From assembly GCF_014640675.1 (NCBI RefSeq), contig NZ_BMHK01000006.1:97473-161472 (forward strand): 64,000 nt of DNA, in the 5' to 3' direction. Origin of the DNA: Novosphingobium endophyticum (GTDB taxonomy: Bacteria; Pseudomonadota; Alphaproteobacteria; Sphingomonadales; Sphingomonadaceae). The position numbers and the translations under genes were made by a program. The notes below the pieces were generated by a model, which was not told the DNA's origin, made no database searches, and saw nothing but the letters and a program-made list of their open reading frames with translations. Positions 28,799-39,830 of this stretch are shown here, piece after piece (the stretch's first letter is position 1; every line of letters begins with the position of its first letter).

Positions 28799-30609
28799 AT
28801 CTTCACGCGCAGCCCGGCATAGGCCGAGCGCCCCGGCGTGCCGTATGTGCGCACCACTTCGTAGTGCTCGTCGAACGCGTTCTCGACCCGGCCGTAGACC
28901 TCGACATTGTCGGTGACCGGATAGGAAGCGCGCAGACCCACGACCACATGCCCCTCGACGAACTGGGTATTGGCATGGTCGTCGTAGCGGCCCCCGCCCA
29001 CGCGCAAATCGGCGCCGACATGGAGGCCCATGTCCCAGGTCTTGTCGAGGCCGACAAAAAGGTTGTTTTCGGGACGGCGCGCCAGTCGGGTACCCGTCAA
29101 CACGTTCTTCGCGTCAAGATAGGTGTAGGACAGGCTGAGGTCGAAGCCTTCCCAGTCATTCACCACCATTGCCACTTCAATACCCTTAGCCCGCGTGCGA
29201 CCGACGTTATAATAGTTCCAGTTCGCGAAGTCGTAATCGATGAGATTACGGGTCTTACGGTCGAACCAGGTCAACGTGAAGCGGCCCTTGCCTTCGGCAA
29301 ACGGCTGTTCGACGCCGACATCCCAAGCCTTTGAAGTTTCGGGATCGAGGGGGCTTAGGACACCATTCGTATACAGTTGGTAAAGAGAAGGCGCCTTGAA
29401 ACCCTCGCCATAGCTGGCGCGCAGCACGGGTGCACCCTCGCCGCCGAACGCCCAGGCGCCATTCGCCGCGAATGTCGTGCGATCGCCGAAGTCGGCATGG
29501 TCGTCGTAGCGCAGGCCGCCGCCCAGCGTCAGGCCGGCGAAAGGGCTGAAAGTGAGGTTGCCGAAGTAGCTGTCGATCGAGGTAGAATCCCGCGAACCGA
29601 AGTTGTCCGAGAACGTCGACTTTTCGGTCTCGGCGCCCAGCAGCACGCTCACCATCTCGACTGGCGCGAAGGAAACCTGCCCTTCGAAACGCTCGTTGCG
29701 GCCATTGGTGATATAAGGCCCGAAAATCGCATGATCGGATACACGCCGAGTGTCCGTGATGCCATAGCCGATCCGCGCCGAGAGCTCGTCATCGAAGCCG
29801 GAGTAGCGCAGGTTGGCATAGCCCAGCGTATCGCGCTTTTCCCCCACATGGAGCGCGTCGGCGCCGGTGTCGTCATATTCGTAGTCCGCCTTGGTGTAGT
29901 ATCCGCCGGCATCGGCGGAGAAACCGGGAGCCAGTTCGATCTCGGCGCGGGCATTGGCGCTGCGGCTCTCGAAACCGTCCTTCTCGGCGGCGCCCCGGCG
30001 TTCGCTGAAAGCGGAAAGGCCGTCACCCTTCAGCCAGTTGCCGCCCAGCGTCAGGCCGACCGGGCCGAGCATGCCCGATGCCGAGGCGCCGGCGTGCCTG
30101 CGGTCACGCCAGCCGTATTCGGCCTGCGCGCGCGCGGTCCACTGCTCGGTGGGACGCGCGGTGATGAAGTTGATGACGCCGCCGATGGCGCGGCTGCCCC
30201 ACAGCACGCCGGACGAGCCATGCACCACCTCGACCCGGTCGAACTGGCCGATGGTGAGGCCGCCGAAGTCAAAGCCGCCGCCGACATCGCCCGGATCGTT
30301 GATGCGCACGCCGTCAATCAGCACAAGGCTCTGCGCGTTCTCTGCCCCGCGGATGAAGACGCTGGTGGGATGGCCGAAACCGCCCGCCGAAGAAATCGAC
30401 ACGCCCGGCAGGCGCGCCAGCACATCGACCGCCTGCACCGCCTGGGTACGCTCGATGTCAGCCCGGGTGACGACGCTGACCGGCTGACCGATCTGGCTGA
30501 GCCGCATCTCGGTGCGGGTAGCCGTGACGACGATCGGGTCGCCCACCTCCTCGGCGAGAGCAGGCGTACTGACGGCGAGCGCCGAACCGAGCAGAAGCAG
30601 ATATTTCAT
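28795..30609 (-). CDS. btuB: TonB-dependent vitamin B12 receptor BtuB
   Basis: Outer-membrane barrel that imports cobalamin using TonB energy. About 604 residues from the second ATG (30609), chosen because GGAAGG lies 7 bases before it; the first ATG is 6 bases upstream and too close. Signal peptide MKYLLLLGSALAVSTPALAE. TonB box-like DPIVVTATRTEMRLSQIGQP, plug domain to ~residue 150 (LARLPGVSISSAGGFGHPTS then VFIRGAENAQSLVLIDGVRI), and a barrel ending with a C-terminal aromatic-poor AYAGLRVKI strand. First gene of btuB-F-C-D behind a cobalamin riboswitch. Confidence 0.94.
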   Translation of the reverse strand: MKYLLLLGSALAVSTPALAEEVGDPIVVTATRTEMRLSQIGQPVSVVTRADIERTQAVQAVDVLARLPGVSISSAGGFGHPTSVFIRGAENAQSLVLIDGVRINDPGDVGGGFDFGGLTIGQFDRVEVVHGSSGVLWGSRAIGGVINFITARPTEQWTARAQAEYGWRDRRHAGASASGMLGPVGLTLGGNWLKGDGLSAFSERRGAAEKDGFESRSANARAEIELAPGFSADAGGYYTKADYEYDDTGADALHVGEKRDTLGYANLRYSGFDDELSARIGYGITDTRRVSDHAIFGPYITNGRNERFEGQVSFAPVEMVSVLLGAETEKSTFSDNFGSRDSTSIDSYFGNLTFSPFAGLTLGGGLRYDDHADFGDRTTFAANGAWAFGGEGAPVLRASYGEGFKAPSLYQLYTNGVLSPLDPETSKAWDVGVEQPFAEGKGRFTLTWFDRKTRNLIDYDFANWNYYNVGRTRAKGIEVAMVVNDWEGFDLSLSYTYLDAKNVLTGTRLARRPENNLFVGLDKTWDMGLHVGADLRVGGGRYDDHANTQFVEGHVVVGLRASYPVTDNVEVYGRVENAFDEHYEVVRTYGTPGRSAYAGLRVKI

Positions 30610-30699
30610 GTACATTCCTTCCGAACCTTGAACGAAATGCCGTTCATGGCGGAGGGAGCGCGCCTTTCCTCATGCGCGCACGCTCGCTGCAACCGGACA

Positions 30700-30872
30700 C
30701 CCCGCCCGGCGCGGAACGACCATCTCGGGCAGGTCTCCTGGCTCCCGGATCGATACCCGCCCTCGCCTTCCCAGTTCGCGAACCAGTGGCATGTCGGAGG
30801 CGGACTCCCCGGTCACAGTTGCGGGGGCAGCTTCGGCGTTGAACCGAAATTCCCTCTTAGGTCCGGCTAACT
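30700..30872 (-). ncRNA. Cobalamin riboswitch controlling btuBFCD
   Basis: Minus-strand leader with the B12 box AGCCAGGAGACCTGCC at 30743-30728 and the conserved core GCCCCCGCAACTGTGA at about 30828-30813, plus ATGCCACTGG between them. These are the invariant parts of the cobalamin aptamer in the right order, about 100-170 bases before btuB. Binding of adenosylcobalamin would turn off the operon. The ends are approximate. Confidence 0.93.
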
Positions 30873-30969
30873 GGACAACCCGTGACGTGGCGGCGCCGAT
30901 ACTGTCCCGGGTCAGGAATGGCAAGAGCGCGCAGCGGCTGACTGAAGAGAAGGGCAGAAGGGCGGTTCA

Positions 30970-30981
30970 TTAACCGGTTAA
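30970..30981. promoter_or_regulatory. TTAA-CCGG-TTAA palindrome
   Basis: Perfect 12-base palindrome in the divergent space between btuB and the cell wall hydrolase. TTAACC is the CtrA half-site, but the 4-base spacing differs from the canonical 7, so this is only suggestive. Confidence 0.3.
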
Positions 30982-31103
30982 GCGTAGGAAGGCGGGATGT
31001 TCCGCTTCGGGACGGCTGGAACGCCGCAGGTGCGGCCCTTAGCGATGCGGGATAGGCGCAGGCGTGCCGCGCTGCGCAAAGCGCTGCGGCCGAAAGGACA
31101 AGA

Positions 31104-32231
31104 GTGAACCCAGCCCCCGCCTTCCTTGCCGTGATCGGAGACTGCGAGACGCGCCCGCGCGACTTCGCCGCGCGTTTCGATCGGCGAAGGGCCGGCCGGG
31201 GCAGGCGCCATATGCACAAGCGGCGCCACTGGACAATCGGCTTTGCCGGGCTTGCCGCCGTCACCCTGCCCGCGTTCGCCGCGCCGGGCGGGTGGGAACG
31301 TTTCGCCATCGCCGATGCGGTCGCAGAGGAAACTCGGGTCGAGCCGATGCCTTTCGAACGGGCAGGCGCCAGCTTTCCCGGCTCGGCCTTCTACTACCTC
31401 GACTTCGAAGCGGCCCCGCTCAAGGTCGGCGAAGGAATCCGCTCGGACGCGGACGAAACTGTCCAAAGCCCGGCCGCGCGCGCGCTGCGCATCGACAACA
31501 GCGGTGTCGATCGCACCCGCGCGCTGCAGTGCCTGGCCGCCGCGATCTACTATGAAGCCGCCAGCGAACCCGACCCCGGCCAGCGCGCGGTCGCGCAGGT
31601 CGTGCTCAACCGCGTGGCCCATCCTGCCTATCCCGGCACGGTGTGCGGTGTCGTCTACCAGGGATCGGAGCGCACGACCGGCTGCCAGTTCTCCTTCACC
31701 TGCGACGGTTCGCTGGCACGAAAGCCCGTGCGCCTGTTTTGGGACCGGGCGATGGACGTCGCCCGCGCAGCACTGTCCGGCTATGTCTATGCGCCGGTCG
31801 GGCTCTCCACGCATTATCACACCGTCCAGGTCCATCCCTACTGGGCTGCCAGCCTCGACTATACAGGCACGATCGGGGCGCACCGCTTCTATGGCTTTCG
31901 AGGGACGGCCGGACGACCCGGCACTTTCCGCTTCGCCTACGCCGGCGGCGAGCCGCTGGCCGCGCCGCATCGCCGCGACGATTCCTCGCTTGCCGCCGCG
32001 GCCGCTGCCGCGCTTGACCCGGTAAATGTGCAGCGCAGTTTCGGCGCGCTCGAACCGGCCCGGGCAAGCGAGCCCGCTGCCTCGCGACCGGCCTCGACCC
32101 CGCTCTATACCAGCGAGGTTCGCGAGCGCGGCGGCGATGCCATCTACCGCGCGCACAGCCTGCCCGAAACGCAGGGAATCAAGGCGCAGTACGCCAACAG
32201 CGGCCGCTGGATCGCCCAGCCGACCGACTGA
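31104..32231 (+). CDS. Cell wall hydrolase, SleB type
   Basis: 375 residues from GTG 31104; an ATG at 31212 (MHKRRHWTIGFAGLAAVTLP) is an equally good start and leads into a signal peptide or membrane anchor. The catalytic domain is unmistakable: CLAAAIYYEAASEPDPGQRA then VAQVVLNRVAHPAYPGTVCG, GCQFSFTCDG and AALSGYVYAPVGLSTHYHT. SleB-family enzymes cut peptidoglycan (probably as lytic transglycosylases/amidases), here in cell wall remodelling since the host does not sporulate. Long Ala/Pro-rich C-terminal tail. Confidence 0.88.
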   Translation: MNPAPAFLAVIGDCETRPRDFAARFDRRRAGRGRRHMHKRRHWTIGFAGLAAVTLPAFAAPGGWERFAIADAVAEETRVEPMPFERAGASFPGSAFYYLDFEAAPLKVGEGIRSDADETVQSPAARALRIDNSGVDRTRALQCLAAAIYYEAASEPDPGQRAVAQVVLNRVAHPAYPGTVCGVVYQGSERTTGCQFSFTCDGSLARKPVRLFWDRAMDVARAALSGYVYAPVGLSTHYHTVQVHPYWAASLDYTGTIGAHRFYGFRGTAGRPGTFRFAYAGGEPLAAPHRRDDSSLAAAAAAALDPVNVQRSFGALEPARASEPAASRPASTPLYTSEVRERGGDAIYRAHSLPETQGIKAQYANSGRWIAQPTD

Positions 32232-32354
32232 CCGCGGCTCCGTCGAAAGACCGGCCGCGCCGCAAGACTTCAGCAACCATAGGCCATCACGAAGGTTTAG
32301 AGCCTGCGTGGCATAACCGGCCCAAGCACGATACGACACGAAGGGCCGCCGATC

Positions 32355-32744
32355 ATGACAATCCGCTTTGCCGCCGCTTGGGGTGGGAGAAGTCCCGTTA
32401 TCATGCGTGCGCTCTGCCGGTCCGCTCCGCTGGGCGCGGTCAATGACAACAGACGGGAAGGCCAGAGTTCGGACGCGGCAAAACGGGCGATGGCCGCCTA
32501 CGCCAATCCGCAGGCGCCGTTGCCATTGCCGATGCAGGCGGCGAACGACCAGCTGCTGCTGGCGGAAGCCTTGCGCCATTTCGCGCGACATGGCCTCTCC
32601 GCCGCTGCCCACGCCCGCGCCAAGGCGGAAGCGGCGCGCGCCGCCGACGACGATGAAGGCTGCACCTGGTGGCTGTCGATCTGCCGCCAGCTCGACCGGC
32701 GGATGGCCGACGCCTTTGCCCGCAAGATCGCCAGCCGCGGCTGA
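32355..32744 (+). CDS. Small conserved hypothetical protein
   Basis: 129 residues from ATG 32355, or 113 from ATG 32403 (MRALCRSAPLGAVNDNRREG). It is mostly helical, with LLLAEALRHFARHGLSAAAH, then ARAKAEAARA and CTWWLSICRQLDRRMADAFA. No signal peptide and no recognised domain. The helix pattern looks like a compact cytoplasmic protein. A GC hairpin begins about 30 bases downstream. Confidence 0.6.
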   Translation: MTIRFAAAWGGRSPVIMRALCRSAPLGAVNDNRREGQSSDAAKRAMAAYANPQAPLPLPMQAANDQLLLAEALRHFARHGLSAAAHARAKAEAARAADDDEGCTWWLSICRQLDRRMADAFARKIASRG

Positions 32745-32775
32745 CCGAACTCTTCGATTTCGTTCCTCCTCCTCA

Positions 32776-32797
32776 CGGGACGCGGCGCCGCGTCCCG
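32776..32797. terminator. Perfect 22-base palindrome after the small gene
   Basis: CGGGACGCGGC followed by its exact complement GCCGCGTCCCG forms a very stable hairpin 31 bases after the stop at 32744. There is no T-run, so termination would be by stability or Rho. Confidence 0.45.
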
Positions 32798-34090
<1,293 letters not shown>

Positions 34091-34108
34091 CACCGGCATA
34101 CAAATCAC

Positions 34109-34206
34109 CGTCATCCCGGCGCAGGCCGGGACCCAGCTGGAAAAATAATGCCGCGAAGCGACTTTATTTGTTGGACTGGGCCCCGGCCTTCGCCGGGGTG
34201 ACGATC
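34109..34206. repeat. Inverted pair of REP-like repeats after mdh
   Basis: TCATCCCGGCGCAGGCCGGG at about 34111-34130 and the inverse-type copy CCCCGGCCTTCGCCGGGGTG with TGACGAT at about 34181-34206. Each is itself a hairpin, and the pair makes a BIME-like unit. The second copy ends 11 bases before the GIY-YIG gene. Confidence 0.8.
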
Positions 34207-34216
34207 AGGGAAGGTA

Positions 34217-34507
34217 ATGGAGAAGCACGGCTACGTTTACATCATGGCCAGCCGTCGCAACGGAACGCTCTATATCGGCGTCACCAGTGACCTGCGCAGC
34301 CGGGTGTGGCAGCACAAGGAAGGCACTTTCGACGGTTTCACGAAGAAATATGGATGCAAGGCGCTCGTCTGGTTTGCCGTATTTGATCGCGTTGAAGATG
34401 CCATCCGCCGTGAGAAGCAAATGAAAGAATGGCGGCGCGCATGGAAACTGCGCGTCATCGAGGAAATGAACCCCGACTGGGACGACTTGTTCGAGTCGAT
34501 ATGTTGA
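34217..34507 (+). CDS. GIY-YIG nuclease family protein
   Basis: 96 residues. The GIY-YIG core is complete: [24 protein letters not shown] with the catalytic Tyr and Arg, and [13 protein letters not shown] with the expected Glu. It is a stand-alone nuclease domain of the YhbQ type, with no DNA-binding extension. It is inserted between mdh and sucD, directly after one repeat and directly before another copy of the same repeat. The bases around its start and around the sucD start resemble each other. Its role is unknown. Confidence 0.85.
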   Translation: MEKHGYVYIMASRRNGTLYIGVTSDLRSRVWQHKEGTFDGFTKKYGCKALVWFAVFDRVEDAIRREKQMKEWRRAWKLRVIEEMNPDWDDLFESIC

Positions 34508-34518
34508 GCTGCCCCCCA

Positions 34519-34557
34519 TGGCCTTCGCCGGGGTGACGATTAAGGGAACGGATGGAA
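34519..34557. repeat. Repeat copy between the GIY-YIG gene and sucD
   Basis: GGCCTTCGCCGGGGTGACGA recurs here (about 34520-34539) in the same orientation as at 34186-34205, and the following bases (TTAAGGGAACGGATGGA) resemble those after the first copy (TCAGGGAAGGTAATGGA). The two copies bracket the GIY-YIG gene as a direct repeat. Confidence 0.75.
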
Positions 34558-34559
34558 GT

Positions 34560-35450
34560 ATGAGCATCCTCGTAAACAAGAACACCAAGGTCATCACCCA
34601 GGGCATGACCGGCTCGACCGGCAGCTTCCACACGCAGGCCGCGCTTGACTACGGCACGCAGATGGTCGCGGGCGTGACCCCGGGCAAGGGCGGCACCGAG
34701 CACCTCGGCCTGCCGCAGTTCAACACCGTCGCCGAAGCCAAGGCCGCGACCGGCGCGACTGCCTCGTGCGTCTATGTGCCGCCTGCGGGTGCGGCCGATG
34801 CGATCCTCGAGGCGATCGACGCCGAGATCGAACTCATCATCTGCATCACCGAGGGTATCCCGGTACTCGACATGGTTCCGGTGAAGCGCGCGCTGACCGG
34901 CTCGAAGTCGCGCCTGATCGGCCCGAACTGCCCGGGCGTGCTGACGCCGAACGAGTGCAAGATCGGCATCATGCCCGGCAACATCTTCTCGAAGGGTTCT
35001 GTGGGTGTTGTGTCGCGCTCTGGTACGCTTACGTATGAAGCCGTGTTCCAGACCACCAATGCGGGCCTCGGACAGACCACCGCGGTCGGCATCGGCGGCG
35101 ACCCGGTCAACGGCACGAACTTCATCGACATGCTCGAACTGTTCCTGGCCGATGACGAGACCAGGTCGATCATCATGATCGGCGAAATCGGCGGCAGCGC
35201 CGAGGAAGAAGCGGCGCAGTTCCTCAAGGACGAGGCCAAGCGCGGCCGCAAGAAGCCGATGGTCGGCTTCATCGCCGGTCTCACCGCTCCTCCGGGCCGC
35301 CGCATGGGCCACGCCGGCGCGATCGTCTCGGGCGGCCAGGGCGGCGCGGAAGACAAGATCGCGGCGATGGAAGAGGCCGGCATCCGCGTCAGCCCCTCGC
35401 CCTCGCTGCTGGGCGAGACCCTTGTCGACGTTCTCAAGGAATACGCCTGA
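34560..35450 (+). CDS. sucD: Succinyl-CoA synthetase subunit alpha
   Basis: 296 residues from ATG 34560; upstream codons come from the repeat. CoA-binding [17 protein letters not shown] near residue 20, [20 protein letters not shown], and the phosphohistidine region [17 protein letters not shown]. It forms the substrate-level phosphorylation enzyme with SucC (beta subunit), whose gene is not in this window. Confidence 0.97.
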   Translation: MSILVNKNTKVITQGMTGSTGSFHTQAALDYGTQMVAGVTPGKGGTEHLGLPQFNTVAEAKAATGATASCVYVPPAGAADAILEAIDAEIELIICITEGIPVLDMVPVKRALTGSKSRLIGPNCPGVLTPNECKIGIMPGNIFSKGSVGVVSRSGTLTYEAVFQTTNAGLGQTTAVGIGGDPVNGTNFIDMLELFLADDETRSIIMIGEIGGSAEEEAAQFLKDEAKRGRKKPMVGFIAGLTAPPGRRMGHAGAIVSGGQGGAEDKIAAMEEAGIRVSPSPSLLGETLVDVLKEYA

Positions 35451-35463
35451 CTTACTCTTTCCC

Positions 35464-35501
35464 GGCCTGCACCATCCGGTAAAACCCGGAGAATGCAGGC
35501 C
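35464..35501 (+). promoter_or_regulatory. Two-tier hairpin in the sucD-sucA gap
   Basis: GGCCTGCA pairs with TGCAGGCC (8 of 8), and inside it TCCGG pairs with CCGGA around a short loop. It begins 14 bases after the sucD stop and lies in a 186-base gap before sucA. It could separate or attenuate the two cistrons or protect the transcript end. I could not match it to a known leader RNA. Confidence 0.6.
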
Positions 35502-35636
35502 GCGGAATATAAACCATAAAGCGGACACGCTGCGTACTCTGGCCGGCAAGGCGCCCTCCCCGGGAAACCTTCAAGGCCGCATCTGAATACCCGGTAGCGC
35601 CGGGCAATGTGCATCCGGCGAGGAAAGGTGATTCCC

Positions 35637-38489
35637 ATGGGCGACGAGAGTTTCGATTTCACGTCTGACCTTGGCATGGACGGGCCCCAGCCGGGGCCGA
35701 GCTGGCAGCGCAGCAACTGGCCGCGTGTCGGCGCCGAGTTCGAAGACGACCTGACCCAGGGCCTCGATCCCACCACGCTTCGCGCGAAGATCGAAAAGGC
35801 CGCCGCCCGGGGCGCCGCGAAAGTCGACCAGTCGAGCATCGACCAGGCCGCCGCCGATGCCATCCGCGCCATGATGCTGATCCGCACCTATCGCGTGCGC
35901 GGGCACCTTGCGGCGGACCTCGACCCGCTCGGTCTTTCGCAGCGCAAGCTGCCGCAGGACCTCACGCCCGAATACCACGGTTTCACCGGCGACGCGCTGG
36001 ACCGTCCGGTCTTTGTCGGCGGCAACCTCGGCCTCGAATGGACGACCGTGCGCGAGCTGGTTCAGATCCTGCGCGCCAACTACTGCGGCAAGGTCGGCCT
36101 CGAGTACATGCACATCTCCGATGTCGAGGAACGCCGCTTCCTGCAGGAACGCATGGAAGGCGCCGACAAGGAAATCGAGTTCACGCCCGAGGGCAAGAAA
36201 GCGATCCTCCAGGCCGTCGTGCGCGGCGAGCAGTACGAGAAATTCCTCGGCAAGAAGTACGTCGGCACCAAGCGCTTCGGCCTCGACGGCGGGGAATCGA
36301 TGATCCCCGCGCTCGAGAGCGTCATCAAGTATGGCGGCCAGCTCGGCGTGAAGGAGATCGTCTTCGGCATGGCCCATCGCGGCCGCCTCAACGTCCTCGC
36401 CAACGTCATGGCCAAGCCCTACAAGGTTATCTTCCACGAATTCTCGGGAGGCACCGCCAATCCCGAGGACGTTGGCGGATCGGGCGACGTGAAGTACCAC
36501 CTCGGCACGTCCACCGACCGCGAATTCGACGGCGTCAAGGTCCACATGAGCCTGATGCCCAACCCTTCGCACCTAGAGACGGTGGACCCCGTGGTGCTCG
36601 GCAAGGTGCGCGCCTACCAGGTGTTCCACGACGACATCGGTGACGATATCGGCCCCGGCGCGAAGCACAAGCAGGTCCTGCCGGTGCTGATCCACGGCGA
36701 CGCCGCTTTCGCCGGCCAGGGCGTGGTCTGGGAATGCTTCGGCCTTTCGGGCGTTGCCGGCTACGACACGGGCGGCTGCGTCCACTTCGTCATCAACAAC
36801 CAGATCGGCTTCACCACCTCGCCGAACTTCGCGCGCAACTCGCCCTACCCCACGGACGTCGCCAAGGGCGTCCAGGCGCCGATCCTGCACGTCAACGGCG
36901 ACGATCCGGCGGCCGTGACGTTCGCCTGCAAGCTGGCGATCGACTATCGCCAGACCTTCGGCCGCGACATCGTGATCGACATGTGGTGCTATCGCCGCTT
37001 CGGCCACAACGAGGGCGACGAGCCGAGCTTCACCCAGCCGCTGATGTATGCGCAGATCCGCAAGCATCCGCCGGTCAGCGAGATCTACGCCGAGCGCCTC
37101 AAGTCGGAAGGTGTGATTGACGACGCGTTCCTGTCCGAGACAGAGAAATCCTTCAACGCGCATCTCGAGGAGCAGTTCGAGGCTGCCAGGACCTACAAGT
37201 CCAACCACGCGGACTGGTTCGGCGGGCGCTGGAGCGGGTTCAACAAGCCGGTGGACCCCGAAACCGCGCGCCGCAACGTCCACACGGGAATCGAGGCCAA
37301 GCTGTTCGACAGCCTCGGCCGCACGCTGACGACCGTTCCCGAAGACCTGAACATCCACAAGACCCTCGCCCGCGTGATCCAGGCGAAGGAAGAGATGTTC
37401 AAGGCCGGCGAAGGCTTCGACTGGGCCACGGCCGAAGCGCTCGCTTTCGGCAGCCTGGTCTCGGAAGGATACGGCGTGCGCGTCTCCGGCCAGGATTGCG
37501 AGCGCGGCACCTTCAGCCAGCGTCACGCCGTCTGGGTCGACCAGAAGGACGAGCGCAAGTACACGCCGCTTTCGACGCTGCCGCACGGCAACTTCGAAGT
37601 GCTGAACTCGACCCTGTCGGAATACGGCGTGCTCGGCTTCGAGTTCGGCTACGCCAGCGCCGATCCGAAGACGCTGGTGCTCTGGGAAGCGCAGTTCGGC
37701 GACTTCGCCAATGGCGCCCAGATCATCATCGACCAGTACATCGCCGCATCCGAAGCCAAGTGGCTGCGCGCCAACGGGCTCGTCATGCTGCTGCCGCACG
37801 GTTATGAGGGCCAGGGCCCCGAGCACTCCTCGGCGCGCCTGGAGCGCTTCCTGCAGCTCTGCGCGCAGGACAACCTGCAGGTCTGCAACATCACCACTCC
37901 GGCCAACTACTTCCACGTGCTGCGCCGGCAGATGCACCGCCCGTTCCGCAAGCCGCTGATCATCATGACGCCCAAGTCGCTGCTCCGTCACCCGATGGCG
38001 AAGTCGCAGGCGGATGACTTCATCGGCGAGGGGCACTTCTTCCGCATTCTCTCGGACCCCAAGACGCCAAGCGACGAGGACACGAAGAAGGTCATCCTGT
38101 GCTCGGGCAAGGTCGCCTACGACCTGTTCGAGGCGCGCGACGAAAACGAGATCGACGATACGCAGATCATCCGCCTCGAACAGCTCTACCCTTTCCCGGG
38201 CGAGCCGCTGGCCCTGCGCCTCTCGCGCATGAAGAACCTGGAGGAGATCGTCTGGTGCCAGGAAGAGCCGCGGAACAACGGCGCCTGGTTCTTCGTCGAA
38301 TCGCTGATCGAGGAAGCGGCCAGGGATGCAGGCCTGACCGCCTGCCGTCCGCGCTATGCCGGCCGCCACTCCGCCGCCTCGCCCGCCACTGGCCTCGCCA
38401 AGCGCCACGTCGCCGAGCAGGCCGCGCTGGTTGCCGACGCGCTCCACCTTTCCGTCCGTGACGAACTCCGACGCAAGCAGAAGGCTTGA
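35637..38489 (+). CDS. sucA: 2-oxoglutarate dehydrogenase E1 component
   Basis: 950 residues from ATG 35637, preceded by GAGGAAAGG; an earlier ATG ten codons upstream is less likely. The thiamine-diphosphate enzyme that decarboxylates 2-oxoglutarate. KYVGTKRFGLDGGESMIPAL, MAHRGRLNVLANVM, HGDAAFAGQGVVWE and NNQIGFTTSP are classic E1o motifs, and the C-terminal part (LPHGYEGQGPEHSSARLERF) is conserved too. Followed 9 bases later by sucB. Confidence 0.97.
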   Translation: MGDESFDFTSDLGMDGPQPGPSWQRSNWPRVGAEFEDDLTQGLDPTTLRAKIEKAAARGAAKVDQSSIDQAAADAIRAMMLIRTYRVRGHLAADLDPLGLSQRKLPQDLTPEYHGFTGDALDRPVFVGGNLGLEWTTVRELVQILRANYCGKVGLEYMHISDVEERRFLQERMEGADKEIEFTPEGKKAILQAVVRGEQYEKFLGKKYVGTKRFGLDGGESMIPALESVIKYGGQLGVKEIVFGMAHRGRLNVLANVMAKPYKVIFHEFSGGTANPEDVGGSGDVKYHLGTSTDREFDGVKVHMSLMPNPSHLETVDPVVLGKVRAYQVFHDDIGDDIGPGAKHKQVLPVLIHGDAAFAGQGVVWECFGLSGVAGYDTGGCVHFVINNQIGFTTSPNFARNSPYPTDVAKGVQAPILHVNGDDPAAVTFACKLAIDYRQTFGRDIVIDMWCYRRFGHNEGDEPSFTQPLMYAQIRKHPPVSEIYAERLKSEGVIDDAFLSETEKSFNAHLEEQFEAARTYKSNHADWFGGRWSGFNKPVDPETARRNVHTGIEAKLFDSLGRTLTTVPEDLNIHKTLARVIQAKEEMFKAGEGFDWATAEALAFGSLVSEGYGVRVSGQDCERGTFSQRHAVWVDQKDERKYTPLSTLPHGNFEVLNSTLSEYGVLGFEFGYASADPKTLVLWEAQFGDFANGAQIIIDQYIAASEAKWLRANGLVMLLPHGYEGQGPEHSSARLERFLQLCAQDNLQVCNITTPANYFHVLRRQMHRPFRKPLIIMTPKSLLRHPMAKSQADDFIGEGHFFRILSDPKTPSDEDTKKVILCSGKVAYDLFEARDENEIDDTQIIRLEQLYPFPGEPLALRLSRMKNLEEIVWCQEEPRNNGAWFFVESLIEEAARDAGLTACRPRYAGRHSAASPATGLAKRHVAEQAALVADALHLSVRDELRRKQKA

Positions 38490-38497
38490 GATAATCC

Positions 38498-39730
<1,233 letters not shown>

Positions 39731-39734
39731 GCAC

Positions 39735-39820
39735 GTCGTCCCGGGCTCGACCCGGGACCGGTGGCAGTGCTTCCCCCGCCGAACGAGCGCCAGCGGTCCC
39801 GGATCAGGTCCGGGATGACG
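39735..39820. repeat. Inverted pair of REP-like repeats between sucB and lpd
   Basis: GTCGTCCCGGGCTCGACCCG at about 39735-39754 and GGTCCCGGATCAGGTCCGGG followed by ATGACG at about 39795-39820, arranged as an inverted pair with ~30 bases between. The unit type matches that at 34.1 and 55.9 kb. The second copy ends 11 bases before lpd, inside its leader. Confidence 0.8.
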
Positions 39821-39830
39821 GAGAAGAAGA

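Noticed and set aside
29377-30870. Long plus-strand open frames antisense to btuB
   Set aside because: Arg/Ala/Gly-rich nonsense composition and full overlap with a well supported receptor gene.
36573-38447. Long minus-strand open frame over sucA
   Set aside because: Antisense of a conserved E1 enzyme; no motif and composition typical of shadows.
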